Numbered from the stretch's first letter, positions 36,006-45,217 are shown. The stretch: 64,000 nt of DNA from Haloarcula halophila (GCF_029278565.1 NZ_CP119559.1:1-64000), one strand, 5' to 3'. The notes: generated by a model from the letters alone, not told the origin. Made by a program: numbers and translations.

Positions 36006-38671
36006 ATGGCTGAACGACATCGGTACGACCGACCCCTATTCATTCTATCCGAAGAGACGCGTCGCACGACCGACGAGACAGCCCAATCAAGCAATATCGC
36101 AGCCGGGACGGCCGTAGCAGAGGCAGTACGCACCACGCTTGGGCCAAATGGCATGGACAAGATGCTCGTCGACGATGATGGCACGGTCGTTATCACGAAC
36201 GACGGGCTCACGATTCTCGAGGAGATGGATATCGAGCATCCAGCGGCGCAGATGCTCGTTGAGGTAGCCGAAACGCAGGCTGACGAGATCGGTGACGGAA
36301 CTACCACTGCCGTCACTCTCGCCGGTGAGTTACTGTCTCAGGCTGAAACCCTTCTGGACCAGGGTCTCCACCCCACGACAATCGTCTCGGGATATCGACA
36401 GGCCGCCAGCCAAAGCGAACAGCTTCTCGAACGTATCGTGACTCACGTGGATACGACCGACAGGGCACCCCTTCGGCGTGTGGCCAGGACTGCCATGACT
36501 GGGAAGGGTGCCACAGCTGACCATTTGAGCGAGTTGGTCGCCCGTGCGGTCCAAACAGTGCAGGTGAATGGGGCAGTCGACTCCGACAGCATCCGGATCG
36601 AGACAACCAGTGGAACCAGTGAAGACTCTGAGCTACTCGAGGGCGTCGTGCTAGATGCGAGTCCAGCCCACGAGACCATGCCAACCGCGGTCACAGACGC
36701 CAACGTCGCCCTGCTGGACACAGCCCTCGAAGTCCCTCAGACGGATTTGGATACCAAAATCACGGTTTCCGACCCGGATCAACTACAGGCCTTTCTCGAT
36801 CAGGAAACTGCCCAACTCGAATCACGAGCCGAGGCACTGGTGGATGCCGGGGCGGATGTCGTTGTCTGTCAGGGTATGATTGACCGATTGGCCCAGGCAT
36901 ATCTGGCCCAAGCGGGTCTGTTGGCAGTGAGCGATGTGGACCAAGCCGACCTCGAGAGCCTTTCGCAGGTAACGGGCGCTCGCATCGCCGGCGCGCCCAC
37001 CGATATCGGGACTGAAGATCTGGGTTCGCACGAAATATCGCACAGGAACAGTTCGGTGAGGCGGAGCGGCTCGTAGTCACGGGCGCTGCTGACGTTGCGA
37101 CTGTTACGCTGCTGATCCGAGGGGGCACCGAACATGTCGTCACCGAACTCGAACGGGCCGTACAAGATGCCGTCTCGATGGTCGCCACAACAGTGGCGGA
37201 TGAGCGGCTCCTCCCTGGTGGTGGTGCCGCAGCGACGGAACTCGCGATGGGTTTGCGTGAGTATGCTACGACTATTGACAGGCAGGAGCAACAGGCCATC
37301 GAAGCCGTCGCCGCCGCCCTCGATACCATTCCGCAAACACTTGCCGAGAACGCAGGCAGTGACTCGATAGATACACTTGTCGAACTCCGCACACAGCACG
37401 ACGATGGGGTGCTCACCGCTGGGGTGGATGCTGGGACCGGCGAGGTTGTTGATATGGGGGCGGCTGGTGTCGTTCAGCCGCTCTCGGTACTCGTCCGGGC
37501 CATCGACTACGCTACCGAGGCCGCTGGGATGATTGTTCGCATCGACGATGTCATCAGTGCGGGCGAACAGCTCGACATATCCGGTGCCCAGGGTGGTACA
37601 GCACAACCGGTCGGACAGGAGTCCGAAGAAGGCGTCCGGCAGGCCCGACAGCGAGCGACGAAGCCAGCGACTGCTGCTGTCGAAGCGCCCGACAAGGTGC
37701 TTCCGAACGATCCGTTTGATCTCGATATTCACGTCGACGGGGAGTTTGATACGCTCTCCGTCGTACTCCCCGAGGGCATCGATTACATAACCGATCCAGA
37801 GGAGATGCCGTCTGTGGAGGCGACTGGAGCAAGGTCACTTCAGGTCGAAACTACAGACGAGCGTGACGTCTTCCGGAAGCTGGAATGCGTGTATACGCGG
37901 CTCCCTGACTCACCCACAGCGTCTGTCGAAATCGAGATCAGGCTCAGAAGTAGCGAACAGGAAGTCAGAACGTATACTGAGTCTGTAACAATCCAACGGC
38001 CGGAGTTAGACACCCGGGTGTCAACGGTCGCCCGCAAATCTGACGAGGAGACTCGGGAATTGGCGATCGAGTTACGTAACACCAGTCCTCTCCGGCTCGA
38101 CGTAGATATCAAGGCCTTCGCCGATGGCCGCCCGGTTGCTGTCTACACCAGCCCAGTCAAGGAATTGGTTACCGGATTCCTCAACATCGGACTCCACCGG
38201 TTGACTGCAGCGGAACTGGTTGCTGGACCGCTCATTGACGATGAGACGAAGCAGGCGACGCTATCCGACGCTGTCCGTTCCGTCGAACAAGCCCTGGCCG
38301 AGGGCACCGTCGATCCGCCAGAACCGTACGAGCAACCAGTCTTAGCCGATTTGCTGGAATCACTGCAATCGATGCTCAACAAAGACAATATGACGCCGCT
38401 GTCGGACTTCTACCCGGAGGTAATCAGGAGCGTCTTGCGGGTAGAAGGGCGTGAGTATCCAGCCGAATCGATCCGGCTTAACGAAATTGTCGACCAGTTT
38501 CGGCTACCGCCCGACACGTCGGAATTCGAGATTATGATCTGGTATTCGGATAGTGCCGGTAACCCGTACCCACCACATAGCCACACGGTCACTATACCGG
38601 GGACAACCGACCGAGTTGAACCGCTCCGTATCGACCCACGAATTCGCGGAATCCACGCGGAGGAGGAATAA
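36006..38671 (+). CDS. divergent group II chaperonin with novel C-terminal extension (frame interrupted)
   Basis: Residues 1 to about 530 are a thermosome/Cpn60 group II subunit. The ATP site reads [14 protein letters not shown] and [12 protein letters not shown], catalytic Asp [34 protein letters not shown] and [12 protein letters not shown]. Instead of the usual short Gly/Met tail, about 350 more residues follow (from about 37600): a Pro/Glu-rich joint, then probable beta-sandwich strands and a helical segment. One lost base near 37025 splits the frame; restoring it gives [18 protein letters not shown]. The stop overlaps the next ATG by 1 nt (TAATG). Codons such as CGA, ATA and CTA are more frequent than in neighbours, suggesting transfer. 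I know no described chaperonin of this shape. Confidence 0.82.
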
Positions 38672-39576
38672 TGACCGACGTCACCGGGACGGGGACACTT
38701 CGGGCGTCGACGGTGTTCAGACTGCTTGGTGATATCAAAGACTTGCTTGCCGACTTCCACCCTGAGCTGTACAGGGTCGCTATTCATGGTAAGCGGCTAA
38801 CAGCCGAACTGGAGTTTACGGTCGAAATCTCACGGAGTGTACTCGATCGTGCTGGCAGCGCCATTACGCTGGAAATCCCGGAGCAATACGAGTTCGAATA
38901 CCTCCGCCGAGACGACCGGCTCGTCCATCCAAAGCCGTCGCCAGTCGATCCACCGACCACGAGCACATACCAGTGGAAAATCCCTGCGCCCGATCCCGGC
39001 GAGTATACGCTTGCCATCACCGGTCCGATCTCAGCGGAATTCTACGAGACGCTCGTGGAGACTGATGACCGGGAACGGAAGACGATCAGGACCGAATACA
39101 CCAACGAAGTCAGACTGAAATACACGCCACTTGCTGATACCGAAACCCTCATCGAGTGGTGTACCGGGACAACGGAGTTCGACAACCGGTATCTACTCAG
39201 AGAAGTACGAGAGCGTCTGGATGAAGTCGACTTGGACGAGGCATCCCTCTCCGACGACTGGACACACCCCGGTAGTGGGCAGTCTTACAGCGCTAACACC
39301 ACGACGTCGGACGACGACGCAGTTGTCGAACTCGTTGATCAACTCCGAAACCGGGTGGAAGAAGGATATATAGAAGCTCACATCCAAGTCCCTGGTGACT
39401 ACTTTGAATACGACGACACTACCTTCGAGCGCAACGAACTTGGACTGCCAAAGTCTTTCACAGTCACGGTCGTCACTGATTTAGGAGACGAGTCGGTGGT
39501 TACCAGAGAGAAGGTCACCTTCGATAAGTCCGAGTTTTGGGACCATCTCGACACGACACTCGATGCAGTACGGTGA
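38671..39576 (+). CDS. unrecognised protein coupled to the chaperonin
   Basis: A 301-residue soluble protein with no signal or transmembrane span. It has an N-terminal helix-strand domain (LLADFHPELYRVAIHGKRLT), strand-rich middle (ITLEIPEQYEFEYLRRDD; TYQWKIPAPDPGEYTLAI) and an acidic C-terminus ending in a helix (EFWDHLDTTLDAVR). TAATG overlap with the chaperonin stop implies co-translation and a common job. The N-terminal block resembles a segment in the chaperonin's own extension (see findings). It may be a dedicated substrate or subunit. Family unknown to me. Confidence 0.65.
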   Translation: MTDVTGTGTLRASTVFRLLGDIKDLLADFHPELYRVAIHGKRLTAELEFTVEISRSVLDRAGSAITLEIPEQYEFEYLRRDDRLVHPKPSPVDPPTTSTYQWKIPAPDPGEYTLAITGPISAEFYETLVETDDRERKTIRTEYTNEVRLKYTPLADTETLIEWCTGTTEFDNRYLLREVRERLDEVDLDEASLSDDWTHPGSGQSYSANTTTSDDDAVVELVDQLRNRVEEGYIEAHIQVPGDYFEYDDTTFERNELGLPKSFTVTVVTDLGDESVVTREKVTFDKSEFWDHLDTTLDAVR

Positions 39577-39851
39577 CTGCGTTGAATAATATCGGAGATA
39601 CTCCCGGCGATCATAAATCACTGTTTACCTGTACGTTCTAAATACTACAGAATATCGAAGCGAAACGTAGGTGGACAACTCCTGCAGTAGTCAACACCGT
39701 TACAGACGGACCTTCGAGAGAGTGACACGCAGATAGTCAACACTACCATCACTGCTTATGAACTTGTCAATCGGACCAGAACGCCCACCCGCTATCCTAC
39801 ACACCGACACCGAAGTGCTCCCGCTGACTCGCGGTTACCTACCACCTGCCC
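39577..39851. other. intergenic region downstream of chaperonin pair
   Basis: I see no gene. The first 100 nt are A/T rich (gttgaataatatcgg..aaatactac), possibly a terminator and the promoter of the next small gene. Pro/Arg-rich frames here are shadows. Confidence 0.3.
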
Positions 39852-40457
39852 ATGACCCACGACCGCATCCACGCTCGACGACCGACCCACCATGCCGACC
39901 GCTGGACCGAAGGCACGATCGAAACACTCGAACAACGAGATGGCCACTGCCACGTCACTGTCCGCCCACCCGAGGGCGGCCCCGTCGAACTCGTCGTCAC
40001 ACTGGCCGTTCGCGATCTCTTCCTCCGACGACTGGACCTCGACGACGACTCCCCGATCGGCGAACGGGTCTGGTATCGGAAACACGGTGGGACGTAGGGG
40101 ACAATTATAGCGTCCAGCGCTTAGTATCGAAGAAAGAGGAGCCCTATTCGCTACCGGCCTCATCGACTGCGGCCGTGGCAACTTACACTGGATGTGAAGT
40201 AGTTCATCGACCTCGAACTCCAGCCAGTGAACCGCGCACGTTTCAGCGATCTCCCGCTTTTGCTCGAGCGTCATATCCTCTCGACTCAGTACATCCTCGA
40301 TCGCCTCGACCGGTGCGGGCACGTTGTCACACGCGTAGGCCACGGCGTCCGACCGGTTGCACCCGTAGAACTCACTGGCCCCCTCGACTGCGTGGTACCG
40401 ATACTCGTTCCCGTCACCGGTCCGAATCCGGATCGACCCTGGTATCTCCTCGGCCAT
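39792..40457 (-). CDS. DUF7692-like small protein with eroded 3' end
   Basis: Only the first 85-90 residues (40190-40457) look genuine: MAEEIPGSIRIRT, then EFYGCNRSDAVAYACDNVPAPV and REDMTLEQKREIAETCAVHWLEFEVDE. This resembles haloarchaeal DUF7692 proteins about 90 residues long. The frame then reads on 400 nt into sequence antisense to the neighbouring gene, so the natural stop has been lost; a small indel near 40200 would end it at TAA (40193-40195). Start ATG at 40455-40457. No function known. Confidence 0.5.
   Translation of the reverse strand: MAEEIPGSIRIRTGDGNEYRYHAVEGASEFYGCNRSDAVAYACDNVPAPVEAIEDVLSREDMTLEQKREIAETCAVHWLEFEVDELLHIQCKLPRPQSMRPVANRAPLSSILSAGRYNCPLRPTVFPIPDPFADRGVVVEVQSSEEEIANGQCDDEFDGAALGWADSDVAVAISLFECFDRAFGPAVGMVGRSSSVDAVVGHGQVVGNRESAGALRCRCVG
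39852..40097 (+). CDS. small conserved haloarchaeal protein
   Basis: An 81-residue basic-acidic protein beginning MTHDRIHARRPTHHADRWTE and ending GERVWYRKHGG. The pattern (HHADRWTEGTIE..VTVRPPEGGPVELVVTLAVRDLFLRRLD) alternates strands and looks like a small SH3-like or OB-like domain; I recall it as a haloarchaeal family of unknown function (possibly DUF7861). Hydrophobic and Asp codons are typical of real genes here. Overlaps the read-through tail of the minus-strand frame. Confidence 0.6.
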   Translation: MTHDRIHARRPTHHADRWTEGTIETLEQRDGHCHVTVRPPEGGPVELVVTLAVRDLFLRRLDLDDDSPIGERVWYRKHGGT

Positions 40458-40858
40458 ACTCGTGAACACGACCCCCAGAATCCCAGTTTTTCGCCTACCT
40501 GGCCCCCCAGAACACTCGAAACACCGGGGACCTTTCACTAGATTGAGACAACACCGACCGCGAACTACGACCACCAACTGGATATGAACACATCGATGCC
40601 GGGGTTCGTGTTCATATTGCTGCGAGCGCTCGCGTCGACGCACAACCGCGGGCGGTCGCGCCGAAACCGCGAAGACCGGGATTCTTCGGTTCCCTTCGTC
40701 ACTACGAACCGGGTTCGAGTCTCGACGACACACCGTGTTTCGAGTGAAAACGACGGTTTCTATTACGATCTATCAGACAAGTCGTCGCTACTGTATTCTC
40801 ACTCTCTTCGGTACCACCCGCAGGATCCTGACTATCCGTGTCCCGCAGGAAGGGTCAG
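40458..40858. other. intergenic region with a 10-bp inverted repeat
   Basis: No gene is supported. It holds a perfect inverted repeat (see separate entry). A GGTTCGAGTC stretch at about 40714 looks like a tRNA T-arm but no full tRNA folds around it. Confidence 0.35.
40582..40617. repeat. perfect inverted repeat ATATGAACAC-N16-GTGTTCATAT
   Basis: Two 10-bp arms are exact complements, separated by 16 nt. It is about 125 nt upstream of the DUF7692-like start on the minus strand. It could be an operator, an RNA hairpin, or a scar of a mobile element; nothing else indicates which. Confidence 0.6.
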
Positions 40859-41617
40859 TCACACTGCGTCACGTTCGGTTTTGATCTGGTCGACGTACGT
40901 CTCAACGACATTCTTGATAATCACCTCTCCTGCCTCAGCGGTTGCTTGTGTCGGATCGCCAAGGACACCGTTCTCGGTGATTGATTCGAATCCCTCACTC
41001 AAGAGACGAGCTGGCGAGATATCGCCTTCGGGTCCGGACTCAATGGCCTCTGCTCTGACGAGGTCCTGATCGATGGCCATCACCATCGCGGTTTCGGCAG
41101 CGCCAGCGTGGATCACGTCCTGATCGTACTCGATACCTGCATCGCTAAGCCCCTCGTTCAGTAAGTTCATGTGTTCGTCAAGGTCAGCAAGCGGAATTAC
41201 CGTTGCGTTAAGTTCGCGGGCGATGTCGGGAGCGACGGTCTTGACCGGTCCGAAGTTCCCACCATGAGTCGGAATAAGGACGATGTATTCGAAGCCATGT
41301 TCATCGAGAGATCGGCAGTACGTCCGGATCACGTTCATGAGTGTCTCCGGTGGAACGGTGATCGTACCGGGGAACTCCATGTGATGGCCTGAACAGCCAG
41401 GGCGAATCGTCGGGGCTGCGAGGGCATCACCCAGTTCTGTCGCAATTCGACGTGAGATCTCGTCCCCGTCCAGTGTATCCATATTCAACGGGAGGTGTGG
41501 ACCGTGTTGTTCAATCGAACCCACGGCTACGATTGCCGTCCGGGATCCATCTTCAATAGCGGACTCGACTTCTGGCCAGACCATCTCCTCAAGACATACT
41601 GATTCGCGAGAAGGCAT
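40859..41617 (-). CDS. creatininase family amidohydrolase
   Basis: A binuclear metal hydrolase of 252 residues. Metal ligands are in VGSIEQHGPHLPL (Glu, His), MDTLDGD (Asp), THGGNFG (His) and the Glu strand AGAAETAMV. Related enzymes act on creatinine or on formamide/lactam groups in cofactor biosynthesis (MftE-like), so the substrate is not settled. Its neighbourhood is accessory. Start ATG at 41615-41617. Confidence 0.85.
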   Translation of the reverse strand: MPSRESVCLEEMVWPEVESAIEDGSRTAIVAVGSIEQHGPHLPLNMDTLDGDEISRRIATELGDALAAPTIRPGCSGHHMEFPGTITVPPETLMNVIRTYCRSLDEHGFEYIVLIPTHGGNFGPVKTVAPDIARELNATVIPLADLDEHMNLLNEGLSDAGIEYDQDVIHAGAAETAMVMAIDQDLVRAEAIESGPEGDISPARLLSEGFESITENGVLGDPTQATAEAGEVIIKNVVETYVDQIKTERDAV

Positions 41618-41740
41618 GCATCAACACCTGTCCTGTCGGACCAAAATCAGTTGTGGTGGTGTGGGACTGGCTCACATAGGCGCCTGCGAACTAGGTGGGC
41701 CGGCCGAACCGGCCCGTCTAGTCGGTCGTCACCGTCTACT

Positions 41741-41760
41741 TGTTAGGCCACACCCTAACA
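41741..41760. promoter_or_regulatory. palindromic operator site 1 (TGTTAG-N8-CTAACA)
   Basis: TGTTAGGCCACACCCTAACA has perfect 6-bp arms. A second copy with the same arms starts 27 nt later. Both lie just before the TumE-like gene at 41795. Likely regulator sites. Confidence 0.65.
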
Positions 41761-41767
41761 CTCCAAC

Positions 41768-41787
41768 TGTTAGGGAACACACTAACA
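41768..41787. promoter_or_regulatory. palindromic operator site 2 (TGTTAG-N8-CTAACA)
   Basis: TGTTAGGGAACACACTAACA has perfect 6-bp arms identical to site 1, and ends 7 nt before the ATG at 41795. The spacing of 27 nt start to start places the two sites on similar faces of the helix (about 2.5 turns apart). Confidence 0.65.
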
Positions 41788-41794
41788 AACATCG

Positions 41795-42074
41795 ATGGCC
41801 GATGATGTCGAGGTGCTCGAAGACGAGATTCAGGCCTACGACGATGGCACCGTCGTTCGGATACGCATCCTCGATGTGCCGGCCTCGGAGCAGTATCCCG
41901 AGGGCAAGTACGCCTTCCACTACGGCGAAGCCGGCGCAGACGACCACATCATCCGCTTCGACAACCACCACGCACGAGCTGCACATCGGTGGCCAGGTCT
42001 TCGAACTCGAGTTCTCGGGTGACGTTGGACTCTGTGGCCTCGAGTCGGGCAGCGATGTCGAGGCTGCACCCTGA
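41795..42074 (+). pseudogene. TumE-like toxin relic (TumA-TumE toxin-antitoxin family)
   Basis: The first 60 residues follow the TumE/DUF6516 pattern: EDEIQAYDDGTVVRIRILDV, SEQYPEGKYAFHYGEAG and IIRFDNHH. After HH the frame shifts; the other frame continues ELHIGGQVFELEF, then diverges from the family. A residue also seems lost in the usual YPEGVKY. The usual partner, a TumA helix-turn-helix antitoxin downstream, is missing. I read it as a broken toxin gene whose operator survives. Start ATG at 41795. Confidence 0.55.
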
Positions 42075-42176
42075 CCCGCCTCACCGGTAACGGGTCGTCC
42101 TGACAGTGGCCGGTGCCGATATCTGTCGGTGAAATTGATCAAACGATTTTATGCTGCACGTGCCAAGACGACTGCA

Positions 42177-42716
42177 ATGGGTGGCAGAAGTCGTGGTGCG
42201 TCGTCGGTAATCGGGGTACTGTTACTGGTTGGTGTGACCGTCATCGTGGCAGGGCTGCTCTCCGTGTTCGCACTCCAGATCGGTGATTCAGCCACGCGGT
42301 CCGCGCCGACAGCTGAGTTCGAGGTCGATACCTGTACTGATTGTGGAAGCCTGGCGCTCGCCGACGATCCCAGTCGGAGTGGAACGACGAACTTCCTGAA
42401 TATCACGTTCACCCACGGTGAGACACTCGACGCCGAGAACGTAGCTGTCTACTTGGAGGGACAAATCCTGTTCGACCCGTCGAAGACAGGGAGTGCGGCG
42501 TATTACCAGCCTGCCAATTACGATGGCGCCGCCAGCAACGATCTTCGCTGGTCGAGCGACCAAATCGCGGCCGGTGAACAACTGATTCTCGAAGACGATG
42601 CGGATGCCAGTGCTACGGAGCCAGTGTTCCGGGAGGGGCAAGTCGTCCGTGTCGTCTGGACACAACCCGATACCGGCGAGTCGTATACGCTGGTCAAGCG
42701 GACGCTCAGATACTAA
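42177..42716 (+). CDS. type IV pilin-like protein
   Basis: A secreted pilin subunit of 179 residues. The N-terminus MGGRSRGASSVIGVLLLVGVT matches the PibD signal (RGAS-SVIG) plus the hydrophobic filament helix. The rest is strand-rich with a CTDC pair (DTCTDCGSLAL). A TTTTAT element at about 42147-42152 lies about 26 nt upstream of this ATG, supporting a leaderless start here rather than the ATG at 42129. The gene stands alone in the island; pilins often vary between strains for adhesion or virus evasion. Confidence 0.72.
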   Translation: MGGRSRGASSVIGVLLLVGVTVIVAGLLSVFALQIGDSATRSAPTAEFEVDTCTDCGSLALADDPSRSGTTNFLNITFTHGETLDAENVAVYLEGQILFDPSKTGSAAYYQPANYDGAASNDLRWSSDQIAAGEQLILEDDADASATEPVFREGQVVRVVWTQPDTGESYTLVKRTLRY

Positions 42717-42954
42717 GGCTGCGAATACCAACTGGTGACGGCCAGTTCGATCCCGAGTGACGAAATTCGTGGAATGTAGAGCCTGTCATAGAAACATCCT
42801 CACGATATTTTTTCACCGACATCTGGCTGAATCACCCGGTCAGTAAGCGTGCATACTGACGACAGAGTGAATCTGAAATAATTATGTGTTAATATTTCAT
42901 TAGATGGTACGGACAAAATTTTAATTGCTATGCCCTCACCTGCCTTTGTGTATA

Positions 42955-44499
42955 ATGCCAAGCAGCGGAAAATCCTCTGCCGACCGAGACACCGATGTAA
43001 ATGACGGCATGATCGCCAACGCGCAGGGCGCAGTGAGCGTCGTGCTCACAACCTCCGAATCGGTCGACGATCAGCTCGAAGGGATTCAAACCGCAGCCAC
43101 CACACAGGTTGAGGAGATGGACGCCGTGGCCAACGATATCTCCAAGCTGAGTGCCACCATCGAGGAGATCTCTTCGTCTGCCGAAGAGGTCAATCAGACA
43201 ACTAACCGCGCAGCCGAGATGGCCAATGCAGGCCGCTCAGCCGCCGACGAGGCAACGGACGCGATGGAAACGGCCTCCGACTCGACAGAGCAGGTACAAG
43301 AGAACGTCGAAGCCTTAGAGCAGAAAGTCACCCAGATCAACGAGGTCGTCGATATGATCAACCAGATCGCCGAGCGCACCAACATGCTCGCATTGAACGC
43401 CTCAATCGAGGCCGCCCGCGCAGACGAGGCGGGCGATGGCTTCGCGGTCGTCGCTGACGAGGTCAAATCTCTCGCCGAAGAGTCTCAGTCCCGCACTGAA
43501 GAAATCGAAGCAACACTCACTGAAATTCAGGATTTGACCGCTGACGTGACCGAGGCGCTCGACGAGGCCGTCACAGCGGTCGAAAACGGAGCCGATCGAG
43601 TGCAGACGACCGATGAGAAACTCGAATTCGTGAGCGACGAAATTCAGTCGGCCGCCACTGGGATCGACGAGGTCTCAATGGCCGTACAAGAGGGCGCCGA
43701 GGCAGCGACCCGCGTCGCCGGCGTAACCGACGAAACCGCTGACGCAGCCCGGGAAATTAGCGGTTCGGTCGACGATATTGGTGACGAACGCGCCGACACC
43801 ACTGACCTCCTCAACGAAATCGACGACGCGCTATCGGATGCCCGCGAAGGGCGCGAAGCCCGACTCAGCAACGCCGACACTGTCCCAACCGGCATCGACG
43901 AGTTCGACCGAATGGGTGGTCTCCCAGCCGGTTCACGGTCGGTAATCGCGGCTGACACAGGCGACGAGTCGGTCTCCACTGATGTCGTTGACAGTGCGGT
44001 CGCCACCTGCTGTGCGGCGGCTATCGACGCTGGATGGGCCGCCTCACTGTCGCCGACGGCTACGCTTGACCGTCACACCCTTGACAATGCCCTCGGTGCG
44101 AGGGCCGACGTGACACTCACCGACGCTTTAGCAGGCAACCGACTGTTCGTGCTTGATCTGTTCGGATCGTGGAATCACGATGAGAACGTAATCAATGTCA
44201 CAGAACACGGGCTTGATACGGCTAACTCACGTGTCGATAGACGGCGCGACCGCCCGCTGTTTGTCATCGGCAATATCGCCGGCGAACTGGACCTCATGGG
44301 CGAAGAGGCCGTCAGGGAAAATACCTACGAGAATGATGGTGACGTGTTGAGCGACGACGATCTCGTTGTCAACGTCATAGACGAAGCAACTGTTCCCGAG
44401 CAACTCACCTCATTCTACCTCGGGGCAGCCGACCGGAGCTGCCGGCTTGACGGCACACAGCAACGACAAAACGGTACTAGATCAACGCTTGGCCGATAG
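42955..44499 (+). CDS. soluble chemotaxis transducer (MCP) fused to a degenerate KaiC-like domain
   Basis: A 514-residue cytoplasmic transducer. Residues about 15-295 are a coiled-coil MCP signalling domain, with the hairpin tip INQIAERTNMLALNASIEAA and the AGDGFAVVADEVKSLAEES arm. No transmembrane or HAMP segment precedes it. Residues about 308-480 follow the KaiC/RecA-like HTR pattern: TGIDEFDRMGGLPAGSRSV where Walker A belongs (here degenerate, ADTGDES), the strand LFVLDLFGSWN, then LFVIGNIAGELDLMGEEA. An ATG at 42955 has an ATTTTAATT box about 30 nt upstream. Such an arrangement could let a nucleotide- or protein-binding module feed CheA. Confidence 0.78.
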   Translation: MPSSGKSSADRDTDVNDGMIANAQGAVSVVLTTSESVDDQLEGIQTAATTQVEEMDAVANDISKLSATIEEISSSAEEVNQTTNRAAEMANAGRSAADEATDAMETASDSTEQVQENVEALEQKVTQINEVVDMINQIAERTNMLALNASIEAARADEAGDGFAVVADEVKSLAEESQSRTEEIEATLTEIQDLTADVTEALDEAVTAVENGADRVQTTDEKLEFVSDEIQSAATGIDEVSMAVQEGAEAATRVAGVTDETADAAREISGSVDDIGDERADTTDLLNEIDDALSDAREGREARLSNADTVPTGIDEFDRMGGLPAGSRSVIAADTGDESVSTDVVDSAVATCCAAAIDAGWAASLSPTATLDRHTLDNALGARADVTLTDALAGNRLFVLDLFGSWNHDENVINVTEHGLDTANSRVDRRRDRPLFVIGNIAGELDLMGEEAVRENTYENDGDVLSDDDLVVNVIDEATVPEQLTSFYLGAADRSCRLDGTQQRQNGTRSTLGR

Positions 44500-44962
44500 C
44501 GATGCTAACGCAGCCCCATTATCCGGAAGCTATCCTGATCCCATCGCCTGCATGCCTGTCGCCCTCGTCTCGAAATGAGTGTTGATGCTGAGGAATACGT
44601 ATCAAGATGTGCTAGTAAAAGGGGAAACCTGAGAGCCGAGTTCTCTCACATATTGGCCTCGGCTACAGCGACACCTGCAGTGTCACTGCTCTTGTGCTGA
44701 CTACACCCTCTATATCTTGCATGGCGTTTCTAATAGACTTCTGAGAAGTAGTCGGTGGGATCAGTAAGTGAGCAACCTGTACTGACCACCCACGGATGAC
44801 TGGTACGGGGTTGGGAACGGTTCTACGACACGCTCTCCTCGTGATATTCACCCTCCTATCGCGCACACTAATTCCGACAGATCCTGTAAAAATTCCATAC
44901 CACGAAGATTATTCGCTCAAGGAACGAGCCGCGTTAGCGGCGAGTGAGTAGGGCGGGACAGT
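44500..44962. other. gene-poor stretch with possible small relic
   Basis: No complete gene. On the minus strand (44663-44866) the segment HLLIPPTTSQKSIRNAMQD followed by IEGVVSTRAVTLQVSL resembles an ACT/NikR-type regulatory strand-helix unit, probably a gene fragment. Flanking sequence is A/T rich and stop-laden. Confidence 0.3.
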
Positions 44963-45217
44963 TCACTCGTCAGTCGGGCCACCGTACACGTCGTCGGTGA
45001 GCAACTGCTGGGCCGCGATCCGCTGGATCGCGTCACACCGGAAGGTCACCGCGCTCGTCGCACACGCGCAGGATAGAGGCTCCTGAGTCGAGGCGTTCGA
45101 CCGAGAACGTCCGATCCTCCGGCGACCGTCCTCGGTGAGCAACCCGTCTCGCTCCGGGAAGTCTTTCGGGATCGGCACCAGCCCCGAGCCGTTCTTGTCC
45201 TGTAGCTTCTGCGGCAT
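44963..45217 (-). CDS. AbrB-like/DUF8053-type small protein (two compensating frame breaks)
   Basis: A protein of about 85 residues. It starts MPQKLQDKNGSGLVPIPKDF, a swapped-hairpin AbrB-like start, then RDGLLTEDG. The other frame carries SPEDRTFSVERLDSGASILRV, then the first frame resumes as CDAIQRIAAQQLLTDDVYGG. Two small losses (near 45125 and 45045) explain this, the first fixed by one G. I recall similar haloarchaeal proteins (DUF8053). Probably a DNA-binding regulator on mobile or plasmid DNA; may be decayed. Confidence 0.5.
   Translation of the reverse strand: MPQKLQDKNGSGLVPIPKDFPERDGLLTEDGRRRIGRSRSNASTQEPLSCACATSAVTFRCDAIQRIAAQQLLTDDVYGGPTDE

Noticed and set aside
40700-40745. tRNA-like T-arm (GGTTCGAGTC)
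   Set aside because: The flanking bases do not form an acceptor stem, D-arm or anticodon arm; at best a tRNA scrap.
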